Assembly (NCBI RefSeq): GCF_000718025.1
Contig: NZ_JODS01000024.1
Coordinates: 1 to 64,000 of the forward strand
DNA: 64,000 nt
Direction: 5' to 3'
Source of the DNA: Kitasatospora purpeofusca
Lineage (GTDB): Bacteria > Actinomycetota > Actinomycetes > Streptomycetales > Streptomycetaceae
The notes beneath the pieces are model-generated. The model saw nothing but the letters and a program-made list of their open reading frames with translations, had not been told where the DNA came from and made no database searches. The position numbers and the translations under genes are program-made. Each line of letters begins with the position of its first letter. Position 1 is the first letter of the stretch. This document shows positions 9,011 to 17,280 of the stretch, piece after piece.

Positions 9011-9029
9011 ATGGGGGACGTGCCCCCAT
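9011..9029. terminator. Short hairpin between methyltransferase and LanM genes
   Basis: ATGGGGG-ACGTG-CCCCCAT is a 7-bp inverted repeat in the 193-bp gap. It could separate the methyltransferase transcript from LanM. The T-rich flank (CTTTCTG) is on the plus-strand side, so termination in the minus direction would be inefficient. A second weak hairpin (CCCCCG...CGGGGG) lies at about 9063-9082. Confidence 0.3.
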
Positions 9030-9116
9030 CTTTCTGCCGCTCGGCCCGCACGATCCGCCGGACCCCCGCCGATGGACGGGGGCGTTCCGGATGGCCGGGT
9101 CGCGGGCCGGCGTCCA

Positions 9117-9761
9117 CTAGCGGCGGGCCAGGAGGAGCTGGGTGGCCGTGGCGGGGCGGCCGTTCATGGTGTGTACCGGGAGTTCCCGCGCGTCCACCGG
9201 GTCGAACCCGGTGAACAGCCCGTCCAGCCAGTCCCGGGTGTGGTGGCGGCAGACCGCCCCGTCGCCGGTCTCGAACACACCGAACCGGCCGTAGCGCGCC
9301 TCGAAGCGCCGGTAGCGCTCCTGGTTCCGCTCGTCCGGCTGGAGCAGGTAGTCGCTGATGTGCAGCAGGCCGCCCGGCCGCAGGACCCGGTGCAGCTCGG
9401 CGATGAGGGCGCGCTGGGCGTCGTCGTCGGGCACGCAGGTGAGCACGGCGAACAGGAACGCCGCGTCGTAGCCGCCGTCCGGCCGGTCGAGCCGGGGCGG
9501 GTCGGTCAGCACGGTGAAGCGGGCGGCGGGCTGTTCGGCGCGGGCCCGGGCGATCAGCTCGGGGGAGACGTCCACACCCTCGATGTCACGGAAACCCAGG
9601 CCGAGCAGGTCGCCCGCGAGCCGGCCGTAACCGCAGCCGTAGTCGAGCAGGGCGGCGTCCGGGTCGAGCCGGGCCGCCCAGCCGGGGTCGAGCGGGTGGC
9701 CGAAGGTCTTGGTGGTCCCGATGGAGTTCCAGTACGCGGACTGGTCGTCAGGTGCCGACAT
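9117..9761 (-). CDS. Class I SAM-dependent methyltransferase
   Basis: A 214-residue Rossmann-fold methyltransferase. Motif I is ALLDYGCGYGRLAGDL (near residue 40). An acidic loop EGVDVSPELI follows, then post-motif DAAFLFAVLTCVPDDD and motif III LRPGGLLHISDY. The acceptor cannot be read from the sequence. It lies 193 bp upstream of LanM on the same strand, so it may tailor the lanthipeptide product, but hairpins in the gap weaken the case for one operon. The ATG at 9761 is preceded by GGGCC rather than a clear ribosome site. Confidence 0.85.
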   Translation of the reverse strand: MSAPDDQSAYWNSIGTTKTFGHPLDPGWAARLDPDAALLDYGCGYGRLAGDLLGLGFRDIEGVDVSPELIARARAEQPAARFTVLTDPPRLDRPDGGYDAAFLFAVLTCVPDDDAQRALIAELHRVLRPGGLLHISDYLLQPDERNQERYRRFEARYGRFGVFETGDGAVCRHHTRDWLDGLFTGFDPVDARELPVHTMNGRPATATQLLLARR

Positions 9762-9926
9762 GGCCCGATGATGGCACGCGCCGGGTGACGGTGGTGCGCC
9801 GGGGGTGTGTGGGGCAGGTGTTCGGCGCGGTACGAGGCGCGGCTCCGGGCGCGGTGCGCGGCACGGCGGGCCGGGCGGCGGGCGGGACTCCCGGCCGGGC
9901 GGCGGGGCCGGTGGGCGCGGGCCGAT

Positions 9927-9940
9927 GGGGCCGTTCGGCC
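9927..9940. promoter_or_regulatory. DevR/OsdR-like box upstream of HPF-PPOX operon
   Basis: GGGCC-GTTC-GGCCC, a perfect 5-4-5 palindrome followed by T, lies 115 bp upstream of the HPF GTG start. It matches the core of the mycobacterial DosR box (GGGAC-TWWA-GTCCC) in half-site and spacing. Regulation is inferred, not shown. Confidence 0.5.
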
Positions 9941-10055
9941 CTTCCCGCTCCTCCGGCGGCCAGGGATCGTGAGCGCCGCGCCGGTGTGCGGGGCCCGCCG
10001 GGGGCGGGTCGGCGCGGGCAGGACGACAGCGCGGCGGAACGGGAAGAGGCCTGAG

Positions 10056-10871
10056 GTGGGCGAGTTGGTCACGGTGCGGGTGTGCGAGGGGATTTCGCGG
10101 GGCTTCGCCGCCGACGCGAGAACCCGGATCGCCGCCGTGGTGAGCGGGGCGGACGCCCTGGTGGAGGCGTTGCGGATCCGGATCGGGACACTCGGCGCGG
10201 CGGGCTCCCCGGGCGGCGTGCCCGGGGTCCCGGGCCCGCCGGGGGTGCTGGCCCAGGTGAACGCTGAGGTGGACGGTCGGCGGATCCGCGTCCAGGAGGC
10301 CGCGGCCGACCTGGGCGAGGCGCTGGACCGGCTCGCGGACGGGCTGCGCAGCCGGATGACCGCCGTCACCGCCGGGTGGACACCCCGGCCGTGGCCGCGC
10401 CGGACGCGCGCCCGGGGGCTGTCGGCGGCCGCCGAACCCTTGGTGCCCGTCAGGTCCGTCGCGCGCCTCGAAGTCCCCTGCCCGCCCGGGCCCCGGCGCA
10501 TCGTCCGACGCAAGCGGCCGCAACTGGTCTGGTGCTCCCCGGACGCGGCGGCCCGCACCATGGACGCGATGGACTACGACATCCACCTGTTCACCGATCC
10601 GGCCACCGAGACCGACGCGGTCGTCTACCGGGTCGGCCCGACCGGCTACCGGCTGGCCCGTACCGTGGCCGCCGGTCCGCCCACCCGGACGGCCGTTCCG
10701 CTGACCCTCAGCCCCTGCGGTGCACCGGAGTTGAGCGAGGAACAGGCCGTCGAACGGCTCACCGCCGCCGAACTGCCCCATCTGTTCTTCGCCCAGCCCG
10801 GTTCGGGGCGCGGCCGGGTGCTCTACCGGCGCTTCGACGGCGGCCTCGGCCTGATCGCGGCCGCCTCGTGA
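10056..10871 (+). CDS. HPF/RaiA-family ribosome hibernation factor with duplicated C-terminal domain
   Basis: A 271-residue S30AE-related protein expected to bind 30S subunits and silence ribosomes in dormancy. Residues 1-110 are a divergent S30AE domain carrying a Gly/Pro insert (GSPGGVPGVPGPPG). Two copies of the S30AE C-terminal domain follow: RIVRRKRPQLV...MDYDIHLFTDPATETDAVVY, then LTLSPCGAPELSEEQAVERL...ELPHLFFAQPGSGRGRVLYRR. The GTG at 10056 follows GGAAGAGG. The stop overlaps the PPOX start (GTGA), so the two are translationally coupled. The DevR-like box and the neighbours fit a hypoxia role. In M. smegmatis HPF is DosR-controlled (established knowledge). Confidence 0.87.
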   Translation: MGELVTVRVCEGISRGFAADARTRIAAVVSGADALVEALRIRIGTLGAAGSPGGVPGVPGPPGVLAQVNAEVDGRRIRVQEAAADLGEALDRLADGLRSRMTAVTAGWTPRPWPRRTRARGLSAAAEPLVPVRSVARLEVPCPPGPRRIVRRKRPQLVWCSPDAAARTMDAMDYDIHLFTDPATETDAVVYRVGPTGYRLARTVAAGPPTRTAVPLTLSPCGAPELSEEQAVERLTAAELPHLFFAQPGSGRGRVLYRRFDGGLGLIAAAS

Positions 10872-11410
10872 GCGACGAGTCCGTCCGCCGCCGGCTGCGG
10901 GCGCTGCGCCGCTCGGCGGGCCCGCCGCCGTCCCTGCACCGGCCGGGCCCGGCGCCGCGACCCCGGCCGCCGGTCGAGGCGCCGCCGCGCGAACTGGTGC
11001 CGCTGGACCGGGCCGAGGCGCTGCGGCTGCTGGGCGGCGCGCCGTTCGGCCGGATCGTCTTCACCGTGCGGGCGCTGCCCGCGATCCGTCCGGTCAACCA
11101 CCTCCTGGTCGACGACACCGTGGTGATCCGCACCCACGAGGGTGCCGCGCTCACCGCGGCCGCCCTGGGGGACGAGGACATCGGTGTGGTGGTCGCCTAC
11201 GAGGCGGACGCGATCGACCCGGTGACCAGGCTGGGCTGGAGCGTGGTGGTCACCGGCTTCGCCCGGCCGGTCACCGATCCCGCCCGACTCGCGCGCTACC
11301 GGGCGCTGTTGAGTCCCTGGGTGAACGGTTCGATGGACCACATGGTGGCCATCCAGCCCGACCTGGTGGCCGGCTACCGGCTCGCCGCGGGGACCGCCGC
11401 GGCGTCCTGA
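10868..11410 (+). CDS. Pyridoxamine 5'-phosphate oxidase-fold (PPOX) protein
   Basis: A 180-residue split-barrel flavin/F420-binding-fold protein. After a Pro/Arg-rich N-terminus it has the characteristic ALRLLGGAPFGRIVFTVRALPAI block, an IRTHEGAALTAAA strand-helix and GWSVVVTGFARPV. The substrate is unknown. Proteins of this type are DosR/OsdR regulon members in actinobacteria (established knowledge). It is coupled to the HPF gene through a GTGA overlap at 10868-10871 and is followed by a very strong hairpin, which makes this a two-gene operon. Confidence 0.85.
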   Translation: MSDESVRRRLRALRRSAGPPPSLHRPGPAPRPRPPVEAPPRELVPLDRAEALRLLGGAPFGRIVFTVRALPAIRPVNHLLVDDTVVIRTHEGAALTAAALGDEDIGVVVAYEADAIDPVTRLGWSVVVTGFARPVTDPARLARYRALLSPWVNGSMDHMVAIQPDLVAGYRLAAGTAAAS

Positions 11411-11420
11411 GCCGGTTCCG

Positions 11421-11465
11421 GTGCGGCGAGTGCGGCCAGTGCGGCGGGTGCGGCCGGTGCGGTCG
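11421..11465. repeat. Five 9-bp tandem repeats after PPOX stop
   Basis: Five consecutive units of consensus GTGCGGCSR start 11 bases after the PPOX stop. The last units form the left arm of the downstream hairpin, so repeat expansion and terminator formation are linked here. Confidence 0.8.
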
Positions 11466-11496
11466 GGAGAGTGAACTCTCCCGACCGCACCGGCCG
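11451..11496. terminator. 21-bp perfect-stem hairpin terminator
   Basis: A perfectly paired 21-bp stem (starting CGGCCGGTGCGGTCGGGAGA) closes on a TGAA tetraloop, with no mismatch and no T-tract. It lies between the HPF-PPOX operon and ctaD, both on the plus strand. It most probably terminates the first operon or protects its 3' end. Confidence 0.8.
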
Positions 11497-11596
11497 TTCG
11501 GCGTTCCCGTCCTCCCCGGCGCCGGGGAAGCGGTCCGGCCCGGACGGTGGTCCCGCCCGGCGGCCCGGATCCGAGGCCCACCGGCCCCCGTCCACT

Positions 11597-11610
11597 GGGT
11601 CCAACGGCCC
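11597..11610. promoter_or_regulatory. DevR/OsdR-like box upstream of ctaD
   Basis: GGGTC-CAAC-GGCCC followed by T, 72 bp upstream of the TTG start. It fits the GGGNC-N4-GRCCC pattern shared by seven promoters in this window. If functional it would put an oxidase subunit under hypoxia control. Confidence 0.45.
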
Positions 11611-11681
11611 TGGGGCGCAAGGGTGGTGCGTTCCGATCATGGATCGCCACCCATCCGCAGAAGTTTCGAAGGAGTGCGTCC

Positions 11682-13472
11682 TTGAGCGCCATCGAGGCAC
11701 AGGGCGACAGCGCGCCGCCGCCGTCGTCCGCCGCCCGACCGGGAGAGGTCCGGGCCGCTCGGCCCGGCTCGGCCCTGGTCCGGCTGCTGACGACCACCGA
11801 CCACAAGACGATCGGCACCATGTACCTGGTGTCCTCGTTCGGGTTCTTCCTGATCGGCGGCGTCCTCGCCCTGGTCATGCGCGCCGAGCTCGCCCGGCCG
11901 GGGACGCAGATCCTCTCCAACGAGCAGTTCAACCAGGCGTTCACCATGCACGGTTCGGTGATGCTGCTGCTCTTCGCGATGCCGCTGTTCACCGGCTTCG
12001 CCAACTGGATCATGCCGTTGCAGATCGGCGCCCCCGACGTCGCCTTCCCCCGGTTGAACATGCTGGCCTTCTGGCTGTTCATGTTCGGCTCGCTGATCGC
12101 GGCCGCCGGCTTCGCCACCCCGCAGGGCGCCGCCGACTTCGGCTGGTTCCTCTACGCGCCGCTGTCCGACGCGGTCCATTCGCCCAGCATCGGCGCCGAT
12201 ATGTGGATCATGGGCGTGACGCTCTCCGGCTTCGGCTCGATCCTCGGCGCCGTCAACTTCATCACCACGATCATCTGCATGCGGGCCCCCGGCCTGACCA
12301 TGTTCCGGATGTCCATCTTCTGCTGGAACGTGCTGCTCACCTCGCTCCTGGTGCTGCTGGTCTTCCCGGTGCTGGCCGCCGCGCTGCTGGCGCTGGAGTG
12401 CGACCGCAAGTTCGGCTCGCACGTCTTCGACCCGGCCTCGGGCGGTGCGATGCTCTGGCAGCACCTGTTCTGGTTCTTCGGCCATCCCGAGGTCTACATC
12501 CTGGCGCTGCCGTTCTTCGGCATCGTCTCGGAGGTGATCCCGGTGTTCAGCCGCAAGCCGATGTTCGGCTACTCCGGCCTCATCGCGGCCACCATCGCGA
12601 TCGCCGGTCTGTCGGTGACGGTCTGGGCGCACCACATGTACGTCACCGGGCAAGTACTGCTGCCGTTCTTCGCGTTCATGACCTTCCTGATCGCCGTGCC
12701 GACCGGGGTGAAGTTCTTCAACTGGGTCGGCACCATGTGGAAGGGCTCGCTGAGCTTCGAGACCCCGATGCTGTGGACGGTCGGCTTCCTGGTCACCTTC
12801 CTCTTCGGCGGCCTCACCGGCGTGCTGCTCGCTGCCCCGCCGCTCGACTTCCACGTCTCCGACTCGTACTTCGTGGTCGCGCACTTCCACTACACGCTGT
12901 TCGGTACCGTCGTCTTCGCGATGTTCGCCGGCTTCCACTTCTGGTGGCCGAAGATGACCGGCAAGATGCTCGACGAGCGCCTCGGCAAGGTCACCTTCTG
13001 GACCCTCACCGTCGGCTTCCACAGCACCTTCCTGGTGCAGCACTGGCTCGGCGCCGAAGGCATGCCCCGCCGCTACGCCGACTACCTCGCCTCGGACGGC
13101 TTCACCGCGCTGAACACGGTGTCCACCATCGGCTCGTTCCTGCTCGGCCTGTCGATCCTGCCGTTCCTCTACAACGTGTGGAAGACCGCGAAGTACGGCG
13201 AGAAGGTGACCGTCGACGACCCGTGGGGCTGGGGCCGTTCGCTGGAGTGGGCGACCTCCTGCCCGCCGCCGCGGCACAACTTCGCCTCCCTGCCCCGGAT
13301 CCGCTCCGAATCCCCGGCCTTCGACCTGCACCACCCGGAGATCGCCGCCCGCGACTTCCTGGAGTACCACGGCGAGCCCGCCACGCACCTGGCCGGCGTC
13401 GCCCCGGCCGCGTACGACGCCCCGCTGCCGCGCCGCGAGCGCTCCGGCGACCGGGCCGACCGGGCCGACTGA
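11682..13472 (+). CDS. ctaD: Cytochrome c oxidase subunit I (aa3-type), stand-alone copy
   Basis: A 596-residue, roughly 12-helix haem-copper oxidase core subunit of the cell membrane. Haem a and a3/CuB ligands are all present: His90 in [15 protein letters not shown] with the cross-linking Tyr (near 268), HHMYVTG (317-318) and [10 protein letters not shown] (near 401-403). The TTG at 11682 has GGAG eight bases upstream and gives the family's normal length. No subunit II, III or bc1 genes adjoin it, so it is not the main cta-qcr locus but a second copy. The next gene (13589) is a small membrane protein that may accompany it. A DevR-like box suggests oxygen-limited expression. Confidence 0.95.
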   Translation: MSAIEAQGDSAPPPSSAARPGEVRAARPGSALVRLLTTTDHKTIGTMYLVSSFGFFLIGGVLALVMRAELARPGTQILSNEQFNQAFTMHGSVMLLLFAMPLFTGFANWIMPLQIGAPDVAFPRLNMLAFWLFMFGSLIAAAGFATPQGAADFGWFLYAPLSDAVHSPSIGADMWIMGVTLSGFGSILGAVNFITTIICMRAPGLTMFRMSIFCWNVLLTSLLVLLVFPVLAAALLALECDRKFGSHVFDPASGGAMLWQHLFWFFGHPEVYILALPFFGIVSEVIPVFSRKPMFGYSGLIAATIAIAGLSVTVWAHHMYVTGQVLLPFFAFMTFLIAVPTGVKFFNWVGTMWKGSLSFETPMLWTVGFLVTFLFGGLTGVLLAAPPLDFHVSDSYFVVAHFHYTLFGTVVFAMFAGFHFWWPKMTGKMLDERLGKVTFWTLTVGFHSTFLVQHWLGAEGMPRRYADYLASDGFTALNTVSTIGSFLLGLSILPFLYNVWKTAKYGEKVTVDDPWGWGRSLEWATSCPPPRHNFASLPRIRSESPAFDLHHPEIAARDFLEYHGEPATHLAGVAPAAYDAPLPRRERSGDRADRAD

Positions 13473-13588
13473 CAGCCCCGCCGGTTCCGAACGCCGGCCC
13501 CCGAACGCCGCTCCCGCCCGCTTGTCGCCACCCCCGGGCGGGTGGGAGCGGCTCCCTCCCACCGACGCTCAGAGGAGTGGACGGCACC

Positions 13589-14125
13589 ATGTCGCACATC
13601 GTCCTGGCCATCGGCACCGCCGCACTCACCGCGTCCGGCTGCGTCTGGTACCTGCCCGCGATCGCCGACCTCCAGGCCGGCGAGGACCGCCCCCGCTCGG
13701 CCCGCACCGCCGCGGCCGCCTGCGTGACCTGGTGGGCCTGCCTGGCCCTGGCGGGCGGCCTGCTGCTGGCCGTCCCCGCCTGGCAGCCCGCCGCGCAGAT
13801 CGCCCTCGCCGGACTGGTGGCCGGCGTCCTGCTCCGGATCCGCTCCCAGCTCCAGCACCACGCCGAACAGCGGGAGGAGGCCGAGCGCTGGGCCCTGCTC
13901 GAACCGCTCCCCGCGCCCCGGACGCCCCGCCCGCAGGCCGCGCGGGCCCTGCTCGGCTGGCTGCTCGTCGGCCTGGCGGTCGCCTCGCTCGGCGCCGCCT
14001 CGATCCTGCTCGCCGGCGGCGGACCGCTCGCCCCGCGCCTGGCCGCCGCCGCGGGCAGCGCGGTCGCCGTCTGCACCGCCTTCCTGCTCCTCGGCCTCGG
14101 CAACGCCCACCGGTACCGACCCTGA
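13589..14125 (+). CDS. Small integral membrane protein downstream of ctaD
   Basis: A 178-residue protein with about four hydrophobic segments (VLAIGTAALTASG, WACLALAGGLLLAV, ALLGWLLVGLAVASLGAASIL, AAGSAVAVCTAFLLLGLG). A charged cytoplasmic loop (RIRSQLQHHAEQREEAERW) separates helices two and three. The ATG follows GAGGAG. It starts 116 bp after ctaD with no obvious terminator between, so it may be co-transcribed and act in oxidase assembly or stability. That is inference from position only. No named family recognised. Confidence 0.75.
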   Translation: MSHIVLAIGTAALTASGCVWYLPAIADLQAGEDRPRSARTAAAACVTWWACLALAGGLLLAVPAWQPAAQIALAGLVAGVLLRIRSQLQHHAEQREEAERWALLEPLPAPRTPRPQAARALLGWLLVGLAVASLGAASILLAGGGPLAPRLAAAAGSAVAVCTAFLLLGLGNAHRYRP

Positions 14126-14229
14126 CGAACCGTCACCGATCCGTCGCCGTAGGCTTGCCGAGGAACTCCGGGCCCGGATGTCCATCAGCCCACCGGGGGC
14201 GCCCCCGGCCCTGTCGAGAGGAACGTCCG

Positions 14230-14673
14230 ATGACCGCCACCGCCTCGCCGAGCGAAGTCCTGAACCAGTTCGTCCAGTTGATGGGCAAGGGCCCCGACCT
14301 GGCGGTGGTCGACCTGGTCACCACCGACGCCGTCTTCGAACTGCCCTACCTGACACCCGGCGTGCCGCCGCAGCAGCCCGGCCGGGAGGCCTTCCTCACC
14401 CACCTCCAGCGGGGCGCCGCGATACAGCGCTTCGACGCCGTCGACCACGTCGAGGTGTACGGCACCTCCGACCCCGAACTCGCCGTCGCCGAGTACCGGC
14501 TGCACGGCGAGGTGCTGGCCACGGGCAAGCGCTACACCCTCGACTCGGTGATGTTCGCCCGGGTCCGGGGCGGCCTGATCACCTGGTCCCGCGTCTACAC
14601 CAACCCCCTGGACGGCGCGGTAGCCTTCGGCGCCGTCGACCGGCTGCTCGGCGCCCTCCGCCCGGCGGAGTAG
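14230..14673 (+). CDS. SnoaL/NTF2-like protein
   Basis: A 147-residue cone-fold (SnoaL-like) protein: N-terminal helix [14 protein letters not shown], then [23 protein letters not shown], a [22 protein letters not shown] strand pair and a closing [18 protein letters not shown]. Family members are small isomerases, cyclases or binding proteins. No catalytic residue assignment is possible here. The ATG follows GAGAGGAA, and TAGGCT at about 14152 is a plausible -10. A 25-bp tandem repeat and a perfect hairpin close the transcript. Confidence 0.8.
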   Translation: MTATASPSEVLNQFVQLMGKGPDLAVVDLVTTDAVFELPYLTPGVPPQQPGREAFLTHLQRGAAIQRFDAVDHVEVYGTSDPELAVAEYRLHGEVLATGKRYTLDSVMFARVRGGLITWSRVYTNPLDGAVAFGAVDRLLGALRPAE

Positions 14674-14682
14674 CACACACCT

Positions 14683-14732
14683 CTCGGCGGCGGAGCAGCG
14701 CGTACCCCTCGGCGGGGGAGCAGCGCGTACCC
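14683..14732. repeat. 25-bp tandem repeat
   Basis: Two near-perfect copies of CTCGGCGGCGGAGCAGCGCG-TACCC, one base different, begin ten bases after the SnoaL stop. A third truncated copy forms the left arm of the adjacent hairpin. Confidence 0.8.
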
Positions 14733-14760
14733 CTCGGCGGCGGGGCGGTCCGCCGCCGAG
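14733..14760. terminator. 11-bp perfect hairpin terminator
   Basis: CTCGGCGGCGG-GGCGGT-CCGCCGCCGAG, 60 bases after the SnoaL stop and before the DevR promoter. It is GC-rich with no U-tract, as is usual for this organism group. Confidence 0.7.
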
Positions 14761-14789
14761 CGGGCCCGGCCGCGCGTCTGTCGCACATG

Positions 14790-14803
14790 GGGTCGTTCGA
14801 CCC
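14790..14803. promoter_or_regulatory. DevR/OsdR-like box upstream of the devR-like gene
   Basis: GGGTC-GTTC-GACCC is a perfect 14-bp palindrome followed by T, 82 bp before the DevR ATG. It shares the GTTC spacer with the HPF box. It suggests autoregulation, as known for mycobacterial DosR. Confidence 0.55.
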
Positions 14804-14884
14804 TGGGACCGGCGCGCGCCGCAGGGGATGATGCGGTTGACCCGGCGTGCGGTGTGCCGGACAGAGAGAGGGTGGAGTCGCGAC

Positions 14885-15631
14885 ATGGCGAGCGAGACGA
14901 CCGGTACCGCCGCGGCGGCGCCGGTCAGGGTGTTCCTGCTGGACGACCACGAGGTGGTACGCCGAGGGGTGCACGACCTGCTGGACTGCGAACCGGACCT
15001 GGAGGTGGTCGGCGAGGCCGCCACCGCCGAGCAGGCCCTGGTCCGGGTCCCGGCGCTGCGCCCCGACGTCGCTGTGCTGGACGTGCGCCTAGGCGACGGC
15101 GACGGTGTCGCGGTCTGCCGCGAACTGCGCTCGAGGATGCCCGATCTGGCCTGTCTGATGCTGACCTCCTTCGACGACGAGGAGGCACTGCTCGACGCCG
15201 TGATGGCGGGCGCGGCCGGCTATGTGCTGAAGCAGATCAGCGGCACCGACCTGGTCACCGCCGTCCGCACCGTCGCCTCCGGCCGCTCGATGCTCGACCC
15301 GGGCGCCGCGACCCGGCTGCTCAACCGCCTGCGCAGCGAGGCCGAGCCGGAGCGGCCGGCCACGGGCGGACCGGAGCTGACCGCCCGCGAGCAGGAGGTG
15401 CTCGCGCTGATCGGCGAGGGGTTGACGAACCGTCAGATCGGCGAGCGGCTCTACCTGGCCGAGAAGACGGTGAAGAACCATGTGTCCCGGCTGCTCGCCA
15501 AGCTGGGTGTGGAGCGGCGCGTCCAGGCCGCGCTGATCGCGACCGAGCTGCGCCAGTCGGCCGCCGCCGAGCGGGTCCCGGAGCGGTCGGCCCACCATGC
15601 GCGCATCCTCGGCCACGGCGCGCGCGGCTGA
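14885..15631 (+). CDS. devR: DevR/OsdR-like NarL-family response regulator
   Basis: A 248-residue response regulator. The receiver has the acidic pair Asp20-Asp21, phospho-acceptor Asp66 in [11 protein letters not shown], the T/S switch in LMLTSFDD and Lys116 in GYVLKQIS. The C-terminal LuxR/GerE helix-turn-helix reads [25 protein letters not shown] ... [19 protein letters not shown]. Receiver and linker closely resemble M. tuberculosis DosR and S. coelicolor OsdR. The ATG at 14885 follows GGTGGAG. The likely cognate kinase is the GAF sensor at 18653-20569. Seven DevR-box-like palindromes in the window, one in its own promoter, define a probable local regulon for anaerobiosis, NO or dormancy. 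Confidence 0.9.
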   Translation: MASETTGTAAAAPVRVFLLDDHEVVRRGVHDLLDCEPDLEVVGEAATAEQALVRVPALRPDVAVLDVRLGDGDGVAVCRELRSRMPDLACLMLTSFDDEEALLDAVMAGAAGYVLKQISGTDLVTAVRTVASGRSMLDPGAATRLLNRLRSEAEPERPATGGPELTAREQEVLALIGEGLTNRQIGERLYLAEKTVKNHVSRLLAKLGVERRVQAALIATELRQSAAAERVPERSAHHARILGHGARG

Positions 15632-15709
15632 CGGCTGCCTGTTGCCCGCCGACGGCTGCCCTCCGACTGTGCCGCCCGGGGCGGCGGACGGGGAGAAGGG
15701 ACTCCCGGC

Positions 15710-15723
15710 GGGACCATCGGCCC
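15710..15723. promoter_or_regulatory. DevR/OsdR-like box upstream of second PPOX gene
   Basis: GGGAC-CATC-GGCCC followed by T, centred about 43 bp before the ATG at 15760. It differs by one spacer base from the box near the flavohaemoglobin (GGGAC-CACC-GGCCC). Confidence 0.45.
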
Positions 15724-15759
15724 TCGCCCCGCCCCGCCCGAGGGGTGACGATCGCAGGT

Positions 15760-16221
15760 ATGAACGCCGATCGTGAAGCCGCGTCCGTGCAGGTCGAGCC
15801 GCCCGTCCGGCGGCCGCCGGGAGGTGTCGCGCCGGGGAGTGTCGCGCCGGGAGGCGCCGCACAGGGGCCCGGCCTCGACGAGGCCCGCGCGCTGGAACTG
15901 CTGCGTCGCGCCGGAGTGGGCCGGGTGGTCTACACGGTCGGCGCCCTGCCGGCCGTGCTCCCGGTCCGCTTCCGGCTGGACCCGCTCGGCGGCGTGCTGC
16001 TCTCGACGGAGCCCGGCTCCGAACTGGCCCGCGCCGTCGACGGCGCCGTGATCGCCTTCGAGGCCGACGAGGTGGACGGCGCCGACGGCACCGGCTGGTG
16101 CGTCACCGTCCTCGGCCGCGCGGAGGTCCGCCGCCCGTCCCCGGCGCCCGGAGCCCGCGCGGAGATCCGCATCGCCCCCGAGTTGGTCGTCGGCCGCCAC
16201 CTCCTCCCCGGCGCGGCCTGA
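15760..16221 (+). CDS. PPOX-fold protein, second copy
   Basis: A 153-residue relative of the 10868-11410 protein: ALELLRRAGVGRVVYTVGALPAVLPVRFRLDPLGGVLLSTEPGS, then VIAFEADEVDGADGTGWCVTVLGRAEV. A Pro/Gly repeat (PPGGVAPGSVAPGGAAQGP) precedes the fold. Split-barrel proteins of this kind bind flavin or F420 and are dormancy-regulon members in actinobacteria. It immediately follows devR with a DevR-like box between, so it may be co-regulated or partly co-transcribed. The ribosome site is weak (GCAGG just before ATG). Confidence 0.82.
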   Translation: MNADREAASVQVEPPVRRPPGGVAPGSVAPGGAAQGPGLDEARALELLRRAGVGRVVYTVGALPAVLPVRFRLDPLGGVLLSTEPGSELARAVDGAVIAFEADEVDGADGTGWCVTVLGRAEVRRPSPAPGARAEIRIAPELVVGRHLLPGAA

Positions 16222-16317
16222 CGGGGCGTTTGTCGTCCAGCCCCGCCGCTGGGCCGCCGAACGGAGCCTCGGCCGACTGCTGAACCACCGGCGGCCGGCC
16301 GCGCATCGGGCGGCGGG

Positions 16318-16986
16318 TCATGTCCCCCAATTCGCGATGGACACCGCCAGGTCGTTCCAGCGGAAGCGGCCGAGATCGGGGGTATTGCATCCCTTGGGTT
16401 GGAAGAACTCGTCCCCGTGCCATTCGAGGAGGTCGAAGAGTGATACATCGAATCGGCACCTGCTCAAGGAGGAGATGACAAAAATCCAATCCCCTGTGCC
16501 CAGAAAACCTCGGTGCACCTTGCTCAGGTCCGGATATCCCAGCCCCGCGTCCACACACTTCACGTCGCCTTGCTCATCGATGTCCTCGAAGAAGCACACC
16601 CGTGTGGGCAAGGCGTCCGGTGGCTGCGTACAGGTCGCCTCGAGGGCCGCCTCCAGCGCCCCTTCCTCGGCGTCTGTGTGCATACGGAGCGCCTCCGACA
16701 GCATCGCTTCGCGGTCGGTGAAGGCCCCCAGAGCCAGGGACGAGTTGTGGATCAGACGCGTCATGAACAAGGGCCGCGTCACTTCCGCGTTCATGCGTTC
16801 AAGGTCCTCGACCACTTCTCCGTCGAGAACAAGCGGAACGTCCGGGTAGAGCTCGCGCCTGCGGCCGGTATGTTCAGGGCGAGCGGACAACTCACCGGCC
16901 AGTCCGTCGGCTATGCGAACGGGGTCCGCGTCCCTCACGTCACGCTCGGCGGACCCCTCGTCCGCACCTGGGAACCGGTGCGACAT
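16318..16986 (-). CDS. Hypothetical protein of lower-GC, possibly acquired origin
   Basis: A 222-residue soluble protein that I do not recognise. It is acidic and helical in the first half (EDLERMNAEVTRPLFMTRLIHNSSLALGAF...), with a mixed alpha/beta second half (VCFFEDIDEQGDVKCVDAG, GDWIFVISSLSRCRFDVSLFDLLEWHGDEFF). Codon use is clearly less GC-biased than its neighbours (for example ATA, CAA, AAA codons), suggesting recent acquisition. ATG 16986 is preferred over the in-frame ATG at 16995 because AAGGAG lies nine bases upstream of it and touches the earlier one. The upstream sequence to 17103 is AT-richer than the region and presumably carries its promoter. Confidence 0.7.
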   Translation of the reverse strand: MSHRFPGADEGSAERDVRDADPVRIADGLAGELSARPEHTGRRRELYPDVPLVLDGEVVEDLERMNAEVTRPLFMTRLIHNSSLALGAFTDREAMLSEALRMHTDAEEGALEAALEATCTQPPDALPTRVCFFEDIDEQGDVKCVDAGLGYPDLSKVHRGFLGTGDWIFVISSLSRCRFDVSLFDLLEWHGDEFFQPKGCNTPDLGRFRWNDLAVSIANWGT

Positions 16987-17103
16987 TCCCACCATCTCCT
17001 TGTGGTTGTGCCGGGGCGTGCCACGGCGACGCCTCTCCGATGCACGGATCAGCAGTTGCCGCAGGCAGAGAAATTTCAGGTACTTACGTTCGTCGTTTCC
17101 ACG

Positions 17104-17280
17104 CTAGCCCTGACGTTCCCAGGTCGCCCGACGAGGATTTTCGCCGGAAGGATGCCCGTCAGCGGCCGTGGGAAGGTTGGCGCCGCCGGTGCGGTCGAGC
17201 ACGATGCCGGTGACGAAGGTGGTGGCGGCCAGTACGTGAACGGCCCGGGCCTGAACGGCCCGGGCCACATCCTCGGGGCG
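17104..17280 (-). pseudogene. C-terminal remnant of a short-chain dehydrogenase
   Basis: Reading on the minus strand, EDVARAV...VHVLAATTFVTGIVLDRTGGANL is the typical end of a classical SDR (the family ends in patterns like FVTGxVLxVDGG). The N-terminal Rossmann and YxxxK regions are absent upstream. A 15-bp tandem duplication (GGCCCGGGCCGTTCA twice) inserts QARAV into the conserved helix. The stop is TAG at 17104-17106. It is best read as a decayed gene fragment next to the low-GC hypothetical. Confidence 0.5.

Noticed and set aside
14187..14214. GGGGGCGCCCCCGGCCCTG before the SnoaL-like gene as a DevR box
   Set aside because: Spacing is five and the left half lacks the GGGNC form. It is a generic GC palindrome.
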